The notes below the pieces were generated by a model that did not search any database, had not been told where the DNA came from, and worked only from the letters and a program-made list of their open reading frames with translations. A DNA stretch of 64,000 nucleotides from positions 62,001-126,000 of the forward strand of contig JBFFRY010000002.1 of assembly GCA_041572755.1 (NCBI GenBank), written 5' to 3'. This document shows positions 1 to 8,641 of the stretch, one piece after another. The translations under genes were made by a program, and so were the position numbers. Numbering within the stretch: position 1 is the first letter of the stretch; each line of letters begins with the position of its first letter. This DNA comes from JBFELU01 sp041572755. GTDB lineage: Bacteria; Actinomycetota; Acidimicrobiia; Spongiisociales; UBA11373.

Positions 1-98
1 CCGACCGAAGGGTAGCGCCAGGTGGTCCCGGCGGGATCAGGGAGCGGTTTCCATTTCGCGGCCGCGAGCGGCGGCGGTGGCGACGTCAGCGGTAGGGG

Positions 99-485
99 TT
101 ACTCCCAGAAGGCGTCGGCGGCGTATTGGTCCTGGAACGAGATCCAGGCTTCGGTGACCTTGCCGTCGGCGACGTGGAAAGTGATGACCTGCTGCAACGT
201 CACGGTGTTGCCCTTGCGGGTCATCGTGACGTCGACGAGGGCCACCGCGTGGTCGTCGTCGGCGAGGACGGCATGGAGATCCTGATTGAAGGATTCGACC
301 TCGGAGGCGAAGCGGCCGAAATTGGCGAACACCGCTTCCTTGCCCTCGAAGGTGCCGGCCATCATGCTCTTGCCGGACGAATGCCACACGGCGTCGTCGC
401 TGAACAGTGCATCCATGGCGGCCATGTCTCCGCTGGCGAAGGCAGCGAACCCTTTGCGCACCAGATCGGTGTTGGGATGCGACAT
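99..485 (-). CDS. NTF2/SnoaL-like small protein
   Basis: 128-residue protein of the cone-shaped NTF2/SnoaL-like superfamily, which includes ketosteroid isomerases, polyketide cyclases and many proteins of unknown function. What shows it: the N-terminal helix followed by 'AMDALFSDDAVWH', the central 'GKEAVF' turn and a C-terminal strand pair ending 'EAWISFQDQYAADAFWE', in the size typical of a single-domain member. The start ATG at 485 is preceded by a GGGAGTGAGGA ribosome binding site. It stands alone, with no gene seen to its left and about 600 bp of non-coding DNA to its right. The substrate cannot be predicted; it may be a small-molecule isomerase/hydrolase or only a ligand-binding fold. 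Confidence 0.8.
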   Translation of the reverse strand: MSHPNTDLVRKGFAAFASGDMAAMDALFSDDAVWHSSGKSMMAGTFEGKEAVFANFGRFASEVESFNQDLHAVLADDDHAVALVDVTMTRKGNTVTLQQVITFHVADGKVTEAWISFQDQYAADAFWE

Positions 486-632
486 CGTTCCTCACTCCCC
501 TTTCGTTGTGCCCGCCGCGCTGGGCGGCGGGTACCCCCTCCTGTTGAGCGTCGCTCAGATCGGCCCGGACTCTAGACAAGGGTCGGGCTTGTGCACAATC
601 GCACAAAGTTCCGGGAGTCGAGGGGTGGCTGG

Positions 633-680
633 TGGGCCCGGCTGGGTTCGAACCAGCGACCTCGTCCTTATCAGGGACGA
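633..680 (-). pseudogene. 3' half of a tRNA-Ile (attachment-site-like repeat)
   Basis: Read on the minus strand, this stretch has the anticodon arm (loop CTGATAA, anticodon GAT), variable loop, T arm and 3' acceptor strand of tRNA-Ile, but the 5' half (acceptor 5' strand and D arm) is missing and replaced by unrelated sequence beyond 681. It matches positions 2690-2737 of the intact tRNA-Ile, differing at three positions plus the outer end. Two of the differences form a compensated anticodon-stem pair, C-G instead of T-A. A 3' tRNA fragment at one end of a segment and the full tRNA at the other is the usual footprint of site-specific integration. A decayed tandem tRNA copy is the alternative. 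Confidence 0.8.
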
Positions 681-1037
681 GAGGGGTGTTTCGTTGACCC
701 GGGGTCGTGCCCGAAACCCCATAGGTGACAACAACTTCCACCCGGCACTCCGGTGCGCCTCGGTGCACTGCTTCGCGGGGCCGCGCGGACTCCATGCGGA
801 CTCCACAAGACAACCAAACAGGTGGTTGGGCTGCAGCTTGGTTTTGGGGTGCCCATGCACAAGAGGAGGCCGCCCCCCTTGGGGACGGGGAACACATGCC
901 GCACTTCCCCCGCGCAAATGCACCGGCTCCAGGACATGGCCCAATGCGGGATCATCCGGCAGGAACCTCGTTCGAGGCGCGATGGTGCGGATTGCCCCGA
1001 CGGCTAACCCATCCGGTCGCTACAGTGACCGTTCCGC
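681..1037. other. Non-coding stretch inside the tRNA-Ile-bounded segment
   Basis: No credible gene: open frames on both strands here lack family signatures and ribosome binding sites, and simply run through because of high GC. The DNA between 800 and 920 is unusually G/C-homopolymeric compared with coding neighbours. No integrase, recombinase or origin motif is visible. Confidence 0.5.
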
Positions 1038-1064
1038 ACGGCCACTCTGGACCGGAGTGGCCGT
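1038..1064 (+). promoter_or_regulatory. Leader hairpin before the SH3 lipoprotein gene
   Basis: Perfect 10-bp inverted repeat (ACGGCCACTC / GAGTGGCCGT) with a 7-base loop, ending about ten bases before the AAGGAG ribosome binding site of the gene starting at 1085. It could be a leader stem, an operator or a terminator for upstream transcription. The following TCTGTCCGTT is only weakly U-rich, so a terminator is less likely. Confidence 0.5.
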
Positions 1065-1084
1065 CTGTCCGTTCAAGGAGAGCC

Positions 1085-2536
1085 ATGGGCAACAACCGGA
1101 TGATCCGTCGACTGGTGCTGGTGATGGCGCTCGTGGTCGTTGCGTGTGGCGACTCGACGGGCACGTCGACCACAACGGGTCCGGGCTCCTCCTCATCGAC
1201 GGAGGGGACGGCGGCTCCATCCACCTCTGCCCCAACCACCACGACCAGCCTCGCCTCAGAGGGAACCGCGGGCTCGTCGACCACGATCGCCGGTGGCTTC
1301 GACGTCGCCGTCGGCGAGTTCTGTGTGACCGGGACCGCTTCCGACGACACGCTCAATCTGCGGGCGGGGCCCGGAACCGAGTTCGAGGACATCGGGGACC
1401 TGGCGTTCGATGCCACGGGCGTCCGCAACACGGGTGCCGGGGCCTACGACCAGCAGGGTCGGCCGTGGTTCGAAGTCGCCGTCGGTGACGGCACGGCATG
1501 GGTTGCATCGTGGTTCTTGATCGCCGCTCCCTGTGAAGCGTCGTCGGGGTTGGTCGAGCCCGACGACGTGGGCGACGATCGGAGGATCGCGGCCCAGTTC
1601 GTGGTCCTGGGCCACAACGGTTTCAGCGTGGGCGATGCGTTCTTCCCGCTGGGATTCGGGCACGGTGTGGACGACGACGAGGTCGTCGCCGTGATGACGG
1701 ACTGGTTGTGGCCTCCCGTCTTCGACTCCGGATGGGAGCCAGACCCGAACACCCCCGGTGCCGAACGGCGTCGGGTGGTGTGGGGCGACGTCACCGAAGG
1801 GGTGCGGACCCCGGGCTCGGGATTCACCCTCTACTTCTCCAACGACGTGGGCAAGCTCGATACGACACCCGGTGGGCTCCTGTGCGACCCGGTGTGCTTG
1901 AACGGGTTCTCCTTTGGCGGGCAACCCGGCGGTATCGCGACGGTGATGCCGGGTATCACGGTCGGCAGCACGATCGGTGAGGTGACGGCGGCCGTGAGCG
2001 TATACCGGCCCGACGTCGGGCTGAACCTCTTCGAGTGGGTCGAGGGGGCGTGGTGGCAACTCGAGGCGGGCAACGGAGAGTTCGGGATCCTGTGCTTCGC
2101 CACCGGCCCCTCCGGCTTCCAGCCTCCCGACACCGCAGTGGTTCGCCACATCGGTGCCGGGTTTGGGCCGGGCTGCTCGCCGGACGGTGACGTCGCCACC
2201 GACCCGAGGGCCTATTACCTGGTCGAAGCCCTGGCCCCTGAGCTGGGAGGTTTCGCCGTGGCCCGCGACGGCGCCATCGTGCGGGGCACCCAGGACGCCT
2301 ACGTCGTCGACTACCGGTCGTGCTGCAAGGGCGACACGCTGTACGCCACCATCAGCTCACCCGAAGGCAACGCAGTGTTCTCGGTCTACGGGCCCGGGGG
2401 CGAGCTGCTGGCGAGCGAGGCAACGACGGTCGATCTCGAACTCGAGGCGGGCGGCGAATACTGGATCACAGTTGGGTCGACGCGCGGGAACGCCTCGTAC
2501 AGCATCGAGATCGGCCTCAGCGAAGACGCCTCCTGA
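1085..2536 (+). CDS. Secreted lipoprotein with SH3b-like domain
   Basis: 483-residue predicted lipoprotein. The start ATG at 1085 follows AAGGAG; an upstream in-frame extension lacks coding character. Residues 1-20 form a lipoprotein signal ending in the lipobox VVVAC, then a Ser/Thr-rich linker (about 22-60) tethers the protein to the outside of the membrane. Around residues 75-150 there is a bacterial SH3-type domain ('TLNLRAGPGTEFEDIGDL ... WFEVAVGDGTAWVASWFL'), a fold usually binding peptidoglycan or peptides. The middle region (about 165-390) is not recognised. The C-terminal 90 residues ('DTLYATISSPEGNAVFSVYG ... YWITVGSTRGNASYSIEIG') resemble a pre-peptidase C-terminal-type beta-sandwich. 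It is the only gene between the two tRNA-Ile copies, so it may be cargo of a small insertion. A cell-surface role is inferred; no catalytic residues are recognised. Confidence 0.75.
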   Translation: MGNNRMIRRLVLVMALVVVACGDSTGTSTTTGPGSSSSTEGTAAPSTSAPTTTTSLASEGTAGSSTTIAGGFDVAVGEFCVTGTASDDTLNLRAGPGTEFEDIGDLAFDATGVRNTGAGAYDQQGRPWFEVAVGDGTAWVASWFLIAAPCEASSGLVEPDDVGDDRRIAAQFVVLGHNGFSVGDAFFPLGFGHGVDDDEVVAVMTDWLWPPVFDSGWEPDPNTPGAERRRVVWGDVTEGVRTPGSGFTLYFSNDVGKLDTTPGGLLCDPVCLNGFSFGGQPGGIATVMPGITVGSTIGEVTAAVSVYRPDVGLNLFEWVEGAWWQLEAGNGEFGILCFATGPSGFQPPDTAVVRHIGAGFGPGCSPDGDVATDPRAYYLVEALAPELGGFAVARDGAIVRGTQDAYVVDYRSCCKGDTLYATISSPEGNAVFSVYGPGGELLASEATTVDLELEAGGEYWITVGSTRGNASYSIEIGLSEDAS

Positions 2537-2611
2537 CGCCACCTACCGGATCCGAACACGACAGAGCCCCCGGGACACCCCGGAGTTCAAGCTCCGAGGC
2601 CCGTTTCTCTC

Positions 2612-2644
2612 TTTCGGGTGGGGGTGTCACTCACCCACCCGAAA
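2612..2644. terminator. Hairpin downstream of the SH3 lipoprotein gene
   Basis: Inverted repeat TTTCGGGTGGG / CCCACCCGAAA (11 bp) around an 11-base loop, lying between the stop at 2536 and the 3' end of tRNA-Ile. It is symmetric, with short T/A runs inside the stem, so it could act on transcripts from either side, including read-through from the minus-strand tRNA. Confidence 0.5.
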
Positions 2645-2689
2645 ACCCAACCTATCCAGACCCCCCGCAAGTCATGGAGTCCTGAGGAG

Positions 2690-2764
2690 TGGGCCCGGCT
2701 GGATTCGAACCAGCGACCTCATCCTTATCAGGGATGCGCTCTAACCGGGCTGAGCTACGGGCCC
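2690..2764 (-). tRNA. tRNA-Ile(GAT)
   Basis: Complete cloverleaf on the minus strand: acceptor GGGCCCG/CGGGCCC, D arm GCTC/GAGC, anticodon stem CATCC/GGATG with loop CTGATAA (anticodon GAT), T arm GCTGG-TTCGAAT-CCAGC and discriminator A. CCA is not encoded. Its 3' half is repeated at 633-680. In many actinobacteria tRNA-Ile(GAT) lies beside tRNA-Ala(TGC) near the origin; here the tRNA-Ala is 47 kb away at 49730. Confidence 0.97.
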
Positions 2765-2835
2765 CCGCGGCGCGCGAGTGTACCAAAGGCGACCGCGCTG
2801 CCTTCCGGGCCGTCCCGTCTCGAGGCGAGCGCCCT

Positions 2836-3999
2836 CTACCCCGCCCCGTTGGCCCTCCGGAACACCGCGGCGGCACCCATGCCGCCGCCGATGCACATGC
2901 TCACGACGCCGTACTCCACCGCCCGCCGCTGCATCTCGTGGAGCAGCGTGGCGGTCAGCTTGGCCCCGGTGCACCCGAGCGGGTGGCCGAGGGCGATGGC
3001 GCCGCCGTTGACGTTCACGATCTCGGGATCGAGCCCCAGTTCCCGGATGCAGTAGAGCGCCTGGCTGGCGAACGCCTCGTTGAGCTCGACGAGTCCCACG
3101 TCGGCGAGCGTGATGCCGGCCGCGTCGACCGCCTTGGGAATAGCCACCGAAGGCCCGATACCCATCTCGTCCGGGTGGACCCCGGCCACCTGGAAGGTGA
3201 TCAGCTCGGCGAGCGGCTCGAAGCCCAGCTCGGCTGCCTTCTCCCTCTTCATCAGCAGCTCGATCGCCGCCCCGTCGGACATCTGCGAGGAGTTGCCCGC
3301 AGTCGAGGCGCCATCGGCCTTGAAGGCGGGCCGCAGCTTGGCCAGGCCCTCGAGTGTGCTCTCCCGCGGCCCCTCGTCGGTGTCGACGACGATGTCCCGC
3401 CCGTTCAGCCGCGTCTCGATGGGGATGATCTCCTCCTTGAAGCGCCCCTCGCGCAGGGCGGCGACGGCCCGGTTCTGCGATTCGAGCGCAAAGGCGTCCT
3501 GCTCCTCGCGGGTCACGTTGTAGCGGGCGGCCACGTTCTCGCTGGTGATGCCCATCGACTCGTAGGCGGTGGTGAAGTTCTCCGCCAGCCACGGGTTCGG
3601 CGACGGCTTCTGACCCCCCATCGGAACCATCGTCATCGACTCGACGCCGCCGCTGAGGACGACGTCGGAGAATCCGGCGCTGATCTGGGCGGCTCCGGTG
3701 GCGAGCGTCTGCAGCCCGGAGGAGCAGAAGCGGTTCATCGTCATTCCCGGCACCTCGACCGGCAGTCCGGCCCGCAGCGAAGCGATGCGGGCCACGTTCA
3801 TGCCCTGCTCGGCTTCCGGCATCGCACAACCGACGATCACGTCGTCGATCACGGCAGGATCCAGTTCGGGAACCTGCTTGAGGAACCCCTCGATGAGCAG
3901 ACCCAACAGTTCGTCGGGGCGCGTCTGGCTGAAAGCGCCCCGCTGTGCCTTCCCCACCGCGGTGCGGTAGGCGTGAGTCACCACGACTCCTGTACTCAT
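2836..3999 (-). CDS. fadA: Acetyl-CoA C-acyltransferase (3-ketoacyl-CoA thiolase)
   Basis: Catalyses the last step of beta-oxidation: thiolytic cleavage of 3-ketoacyl-CoA to acetyl-CoA and a shortened acyl-CoA, in the cytoplasm. The 387-residue length is standard. Visible motifs: the nucleophilic Cys in 'NRFCSSGLQTLATG' (about residue 90), 'GGVESMT', the His-containing 'ALGHPLGCTGAK' and the second catalytic Cys in 'CIGGGMGAAAVF' at the C terminus. The start ATG at 3999 follows AAGGAG; a longer in-frame extension runs into the neighbouring gene and is not conserved. It lies 11 bp downstream of the multifunctional hydratase/dehydrogenase gene on the same strand, so the two form the usual fadN-fadA operon. 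Confidence 0.95.
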   Translation of the reverse strand: MSTGVVVTHAYRTAVGKAQRGAFSQTRPDELLGLLIEGFLKQVPELDPAVIDDVIVGCAMPEAEQGMNVARIASLRAGLPVEVPGMTMNRFCSSGLQTLATGAAQISAGFSDVVLSGGVESMTMVPMGGQKPSPNPWLAENFTTAYESMGITSENVAARYNVTREEQDAFALESQNRAVAALREGRFKEEIIPIETRLNGRDIVVDTDEGPRESTLEGLAKLRPAFKADGASTAGNSSQMSDGAAIELLMKREKAAELGFEPLAELITFQVAGVHPDEMGIGPSVAIPKAVDAAGITLADVGLVELNEAFASQALYCIRELGLDPEIVNVNGGAIALGHPLGCTGAKLTATLLHEMQRRAVEYGVVSMCIGGGMGAAAVFRRANGAG

Positions 4000-4010
4000 T
4001 GGTGTGCTCC

Positions 4011-6422
4011 TTAGTTCCGCAACGGCTTGCCGGTTTCCAACATGTGCATGATGCGAGCCATCGTCTTCTCCTCGCCGCACAGGCTCAGGAAGGCCTCGCG
4101 TTCGAGGTCCAGGAAGTCCTGCTCGGTCCTGCGGGTGCCGCTCGGCACCGAGCCGCCGCACAGCACGGTGGCGAGTTTCCTGCCGATGTGCTCGTCGTAC
4201 TCGCTGATGTACTCGCCCTCGCGCATGCCGTGGATCGCCACCGTGAGCGCAGCGATGCCGCCGTCACCGGGGACCGGTACGGTGCTCGGCATCGGGGGCT
4301 TGAAGCCCATCGCCCCCATCGCCAGGACGTCGGCCTTGGCATCCGCCAGTACGGCGTCGGCGTTCAGGGTGATGCGATCGGTGGGCTTGAGGAACCCGAG
4401 GTCGCGGGCTTCCTCGGCGCTGGTCGACACCGTCGCCGAGCCGATCGTGGTGAAGATCTTTTCCATGAACGGGAAGGTGTCGGCCTTCACTCCCGGCGGG
4501 ATGCTCCCGTAGAAGCGGAAGGCCATCTCCTTGCATCCGCCGCCGGCCGGGATCACCCCCACACCCAGCTCCACCAGCCCGATGTAGCTCTCGGCGGAAG
4601 CCCGTACCGCGTTGCCGTGCATCACGATCTCGCAGCCGCCGCCCAGGGCCATGCCGCGGGGAGCGACCACGACCGGGCCGTCGCAGTACTTCATCCTCAT
4701 GACGACTCGCTGGAGTTCGACGAGGGCCTCGTCGATCTGATCCCACTGCTGGTTCATGGCCGCCATGGCGATCAGGCCCACGTTGGCCCCCACCGAGAAG
4801 TTGGGCGCCTCGTTTCCCACCACCAGGCCGACCAGTTCTCCCGCGTCGACCAGGTCGCAGCCCTTGTCGAGCATCTCGGAGATCGAAGGATCGAGGGAGT
4901 TCATCTTGGTGTGGAACTCCACGCAACCCACCCCGTCGCCCATGTCGTAGAGGGTGGCCCCTTCGTTGCGGTCGATGATCATCTCCCGATCGGCGAGCGA
5001 TGGGAGGAAGATGAGCCGTTCGGCCACCGGCTCCGGCACATAGTCCTCCTCGACCACGTCCCAGTAGTACCGGACGCCGTCGCGGGTCACGTACCAGGAG
5101 CCTTGGCCCCGCTTGAGCAGGTGCTCGACGACATCGGGGACGTCCATGCCCTCCTCACGCATCCGCTGCACCGAGGCTTCGAGGCCGATGGCGTCCCAGG
5201 TCTCGAAGGGACCCAGCTCGAAGCCGAACCCCCACCGCAGCGCCCGGTCGACGTTGATGATGTCGTCGGCGATCTCACCGAGCAGCTGTGCCGAGTAGAT
5301 GCAGTTCTCGGCGGTGACCTTCCACGCCATGCGGCCGTGGTCGTCGTCGAACCACACCATCTCCTTGATCATCTCGGCGGTGGTGTCCTTCACCCGAGCC
5401 GCCCCAATGGACGGCAGCTTGGCCGGGGGCTGCTCGACGTAATCCATGGTGTCGAAGTCGAGGGCGAGAATCTGCGTCTTGCCCTCGGCGTCCTTCGACT
5501 TCTTGTAGAAGCCGGCCCCGGTCTTTGCCCCAAGCCGGCCTTCCTCGACGAGGGTGGCGAACGGCCCCGGCAGCACGAAGCGATCGATCCACGGGTCGTC
5601 GGGGCAGCCCTCGGCGATCGTGTTGAGCACGTGTGCCATCGTGTCCAACCCGACGACGTCGGCGGTCCGGAAGATCGCCGACTTGGGGCGGCCCATGGCC
5701 GAGCCGAACACCTTGTCGGTCTCGGTCACCCCGATGCCGAACTCGGACATCCAGTGGAAGACCGACGTCATCCCGAAGGTGCCGATGCGATTGGCGATGA
5801 AGTTGGGGGTGTCCTTGACGTAGACGATCCCCTTGCCGAGGACGTTCTCGCCGAAGTCGGCCATCGCCGCAAACAGTTCCGGATCCGTCTCCGGGAGCGG
5901 CACCATCTCCAGCAGCCGCATGTAGCGGACCGGATTGAAGAAATGGGTCACCATGAAGTGACGTCGGAAATCCTCACCGCGCCCCTCGGCCATGTCGGCC
6001 ACCGAGAGGCCGGAGGTGTTGGAGGACACCACGCTGCCGGGCTTGCGGTGCTCCTCGACCATCGAGAAGACCTTCTGCTTGATGTCCAACCGTTCGACGA
6101 CGGCTTCGACGATCCAGTCACACTCCCCGAGCAGTGCGGCGTCGTCCTCGTAGTTGCACGGGGTCACGAGGTCGGCGAGACCGCTCTTGAACAGCAGAGC
6201 CGGCTTGGCTTTGATCATCGTCTGCTTGCCGGATGCGGCGATGCGGTCCCTGACCGCCCGGTCGCCGAGGGTGAGCCCCTTGGCTTCCTCCTCGGGGGTC
6301 AACTCACCGGGTGCGATGTCGAACAGGTAGGAGGGGATCCCGGCATTGGCGAGATGGGCGGCGATGCCCTGCCCCATCACGCCGGCGCCGAGTACCCCCA
6401 CGCGTTTGATGCGAAACCCCAT
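4011..6422 (-). CDS. fadN: 3-hydroxyacyl-CoA dehydrogenase / enoyl-CoA hydratase, FadN type
   Basis: 803-residue bifunctional beta-oxidation enzyme. Domain order is dehydrogenase first, hydratase last, as in Bacillus FadN and opposite to E. coli FadB. Residues 1-190 hold the NAD-binding Rossmann domain ('GVLGAGVMGQGIAAHLANAG'), followed by the 3-hydroxyacyl-CoA dehydrogenase C-terminal domains ('MVTHFFNPVRYMRLLEMV', 'DTPNFIANRIG'). From about residue 500 comes a crotonase fold with the oxyanion-hole segment 'NFSVGANVGLI' and the catalytic Glu region 'GLVELGVGVIPAGGG'. The start ATG at 6422 has a GGGAGG site. It would convert trans-2-enoyl-CoA via L-3-hydroxyacyl-CoA to 3-ketoacyl-CoA, which the downstream thiolase cleaves. 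No acyl-CoA dehydrogenase is nearby. Confidence 0.93.
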   Translation of the reverse strand: MGFRIKRVGVLGAGVMGQGIAAHLANAGIPSYLFDIAPGELTPEEEAKGLTLGDRAVRDRIAASGKQTMIKAKPALLFKSGLADLVTPCNYEDDAALLGECDWIVEAVVERLDIKQKVFSMVEEHRKPGSVVSSNTSGLSVADMAEGRGEDFRRHFMVTHFFNPVRYMRLLEMVPLPETDPELFAAMADFGENVLGKGIVYVKDTPNFIANRIGTFGMTSVFHWMSEFGIGVTETDKVFGSAMGRPKSAIFRTADVVGLDTMAHVLNTIAEGCPDDPWIDRFVLPGPFATLVEEGRLGAKTGAGFYKKSKDAEGKTQILALDFDTMDYVEQPPAKLPSIGAARVKDTTAEMIKEMVWFDDDHGRMAWKVTAENCIYSAQLLGEIADDIINVDRALRWGFGFELGPFETWDAIGLEASVQRMREEGMDVPDVVEHLLKRGQGSWYVTRDGVRYYWDVVEEDYVPEPVAERLIFLPSLADREMIIDRNEGATLYDMGDGVGCVEFHTKMNSLDPSISEMLDKGCDLVDAGELVGLVVGNEAPNFSVGANVGLIAMAAMNQQWDQIDEALVELQRVVMRMKYCDGPVVVAPRGMALGGGCEIVMHGNAVRASAESYIGLVELGVGVIPAGGGCKEMAFRFYGSIPPGVKADTFPFMEKIFTTIGSATVSTSAEEARDLGFLKPTDRITLNADAVLADAKADVLAMGAMGFKPPMPSTVPVPGDGGIAALTVAIHGMREGEYISEYDEHIGRKLATVLCGGSVPSGTRRTEQDFLDLEREAFLSLCGEEKTMARIMHMLETGKPLRN

Positions 6423-6530
6423 GGGTCCTCCCACTCGGGGAGGCCGCTGCCTCCCCGTTCGTCGAACTCTGTGTTCAGGATGCCGCCCGAACGCTACCCA
6501 GACCAGGGTCAGAAGCCCCACAGGTGGTGT

Positions 6531-7688
6531 TCAGGACAAGGTTCGCACGGCCTCGGCGAAGCGGCCGATGCCCGCTTCGAGGTCTTTCAGGGCCGTCGCC
6601 AGGGAGATCCGGGCCATGCCGGTGCCGCTCGGGCCGAAGGTCTCGCCGGGCGCGGTCGCCACGCCGTAGTCGGTGACGAGCCGCTTGCACAGCTCGTACC
6701 CCTCCATCCCGGTCGGCGAGGTGTCGGCCATCACGTAGAAGGCGCCGTGGGGGGTGCTCAGCAGGAGCCCCGCCTCCGACAGCAGTTCCACCGCCCGATC
6801 CCGTCGCTGGTGGTAGGAGTCCCGCATCTCGTGGACGCAGGTCTGGTCGCCCTCGATGGCGGCCTGGGCGGCCTTCTGGCCGACGGCGCTGGCACACGAG
6901 ACGAGGCCCTCCTGGAGCTTCTCCAAGAGCGACGCCAACTCGCGAGACGCGACGGCATAACCGATCCGCCACCCCGTCATCGCATACGACTTCGACACTG
7001 TGTAGACGCTCACCACCCGGCCCGAATCGTCGATCGACGCCGGGCTCAAGTGGGTTCCCTCGAAGATGATGTCTTCGTAGCACTCGTCCGAAACGATGTA
7101 GAGGTCGTGGCGCTCCGCCATCTCCAGCAGCGGGATCATCACCGACCGATCGAACACCGCCCCGGTCGGATTCGAAGGCGAGTTGATCATGAGCACCTTG
7201 GCGTTGGGATGAGCTCGGCAGAGCGCATCGAGGGCCTCGAAGTCGGGGAGAAACCCGTCTTCGGGGACCAGCGGGTAGAAGACGGCCTCCGTCTCGGTGA
7301 GTGACGCCATCATGGCGTAGTTCGGCCATCCCGGGTCGGGGATGAGGACGGCGTCCCCGGTGTCGCAGATCGCCATGAGGCTCTCGACGATGCCCCCCAC
7401 GGCACCCGATCCGACCACGATCTGATCGATCCCGACCTCGAATCCGTTGCGCTGGGCGATCTTCGCCGCCATCGCCTCGCGGACCTCCGGCAGGCCGCGG
7501 TTCGGGGTGTACTTCGTGTAGCCGTCGGCCATGGCCTTGGCGGCGGCTTCGATGACGTGCGGGGGCGTCTGGAAGTCGGGCTCCCCCACCGAGAGGTTGA
7601 GCACGTCCCGTTGCTGGGCGGCGAGGTCCATGATCACCCGGATGCCGGATCGATCCATGGCCCGGATCGCCGCGGATAGCTCTTTCAT
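6531..7688 (-). CDS. Class I/II PLP-dependent aminotransferase
   Basis: 385-residue fold-type I aminotransferase of the aspartate aminotransferase family. Signatures: N-terminal 'LNLSVGEPDFQTP', 'NSPSNPTGAVF', 'DECYEDIIFEG', and the pyridoxal-phosphate Lys in 'SKSYAMTGWRIGYA' (about residue 230). It probably moves amino groups between an amino acid and 2-oxoglutarate or pyruvate; the exact amino donor cannot be read from sequence. The start codon overlaps the stop of the kinase gene upstream in the ATGA pattern, so it is the last gene of an eda-kdgK-aminotransferase operon. One possibility is that it handles pyruvate or a keto acid made by the aldolase; this is inference. Confidence 0.9.
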   Translation of the reverse strand: MKELSAAIRAMDRSGIRVIMDLAAQQRDVLNLSVGEPDFQTPPHVIEAAAKAMADGYTKYTPNRGLPEVREAMAAKIAQRNGFEVGIDQIVVGSGAVGGIVESLMAICDTGDAVLIPDPGWPNYAMMASLTETEAVFYPLVPEDGFLPDFEALDALCRAHPNAKVLMINSPSNPTGAVFDRSVMIPLLEMAERHDLYIVSDECYEDIIFEGTHLSPASIDDSGRVVSVYTVSKSYAMTGWRIGYAVASRELASLLEKLQEGLVSCASAVGQKAAQAAIEGDQTCVHEMRDSYHQRRDRAVELLSEAGLLLSTPHGAFYVMADTSPTGMEGYELCKRLVTDYGVATAPGETFGPSGTGMARISLATALKDLEAGIGRFAEAVRTLS

Positions 7689-8641
7689 CGAGATACCTCC
7701 CGGTCGTGACCTCGCATCAACCGTTCGACTTCGCCCCGGCTGACCGTGAGCTGGTCGCCGTGGATTCCCAACTTGAGTGCCGCCATGGCGAGCCCCATCT
7801 CGACTCCCGCCGGCAGGTCGTCGTCGAGGAGCCCGAGGAGGGTTCCGGCGGCGAAGGCGTCACCGGCCCCGATCCGGTCGAGGGTGTCGGCGGGATAGCC
7901 GGGTGCCGCGCCCCGCGAGCCCCGGTCGTCCCAGTGGGCCCCGGCATCGCCGACCGTCAGCACGGTGCGGTCGGCGGGGATCAGGTCGCGGATTCCGTCG
8001 AGCACCGCGTTCGGTGAGCCCTCGAGGCCGAGCACGTCCCGGGCGTCCTCGGCGGTCACGATGAGGAGATCTGCCCCGGCCGCCAGGCCGGTGAGGGCTT
8101 CCCGGCACTCCTCGGGGGACCAGAGCATGCGTCGGTAGTTCGCATCGATCGAAACCTTGACTCCGGCGGACCGGGCCCGCGCCACGAGGTCCCGGGAGAG
8201 TTGCAGGCAGGACGGTGACAGCGCCGGGGTGATGCCGCTCAGGTGGAGGACCCGGGCGCTTTCGACCACCGGCCAGGCGATTGCCGCCGCGTCCATGGAG
8301 GAGGCGGCCGACCCCGCCCTGTCGTAGACGACCGTGATCGGTCGAGGGGGCACGCTCAGCTCGACGTAGTAGGTGCCCATCCGGCCTGCCGCCGTCCAGT
8401 GGACGTGGCTCACGTCGACGCCGTGCGATGCGATCTCCCGGGCGGCCCGGCTGCCGAGCGGATTGTCGGGCAGTGAGGAGAGCCAGGCGGTGCTCGCTCC
8501 CATGCGGGCGGCGGCCATGGCGACGTTGGCCTCGGCGCCGGCGACGGCGACGCGGTATCGCGGGGCGTCTTCGAGGCGCTCGCCGGCCGGAACCCAGATC
8601 CGGAGCATGGCTTCCCCGACGGTGACGATGTCGTGTTTCAT
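7685..8641 (-). CDS. kdgK: PfkB-family sugar kinase, probably 2-keto-3-deoxygluconate kinase
   Basis: 318-residue ribokinase-fold kinase. The N terminus reads 'VGEAMLRIWVPAGERLEDAP', with the Gly-rich 'VAGAEANVAMAAARMGASTAWLS' typical of KDG and fructokinases, and the C-terminal PfkB signature 'DTLDRIGAGDAFAAGTLLG' holds the catalytic Asp. It would phosphorylate 2-keto-3-deoxygluconate to KDPG with ATP. The assignment to KDG, rather than fructose or ribose, rests on translational coupling (ATGA overlap) with the KDPG aldolase gene just upstream. Ends overlap the aminotransferase start in the same way. Confidence 0.87.
   Translation of the reverse strand: MKHDIVTVGEAMLRIWVPAGERLEDAPRYRVAVAGAEANVAMAAARMGASTAWLSSLPDNPLGSRAAREIASHGVDVSHVHWTAAGRMGTYYVELSVPPRPITVVYDRAGSAASSMDAAAIAWPVVESARVLHLSGITPALSPSCLQLSRDLVARARSAGVKVSIDANYRRMLWSPEECREALTGLAAGADLLIVTAEDARDVLGLEGSPNAVLDGIRDLIPADRTVLTVGDAGAHWDDRGSRGAAPGYPADTLDRIGAGDAFAAGTLLGLLDDDLPAGVEMGLAMAALKLGIHGDQLTVSRGEVERLMRGHDREVSR

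Noticed and set aside
633..680. Second functional tRNA-Ile
   Set aside because: The acceptor 5' strand and D arm are absent; only the 3' half can be folded.
37..897. Minus-strand frames over the left end and the tRNA fragment
   Set aside because: Arg/Gly/Pro-rich, crossing the tRNA-like repeat, no ribosome binding site or family signature.
3945..7304. Very long open frame on the plus strand (over 1,100 codons) opposite the beta-oxidation and aminotransferase genes
   Set aside because: It has no recognisable domain, is rich in His/Arg/Gly as expected from reading high-GC codons backwards, and lies exactly antisense to three clear enzyme genes.
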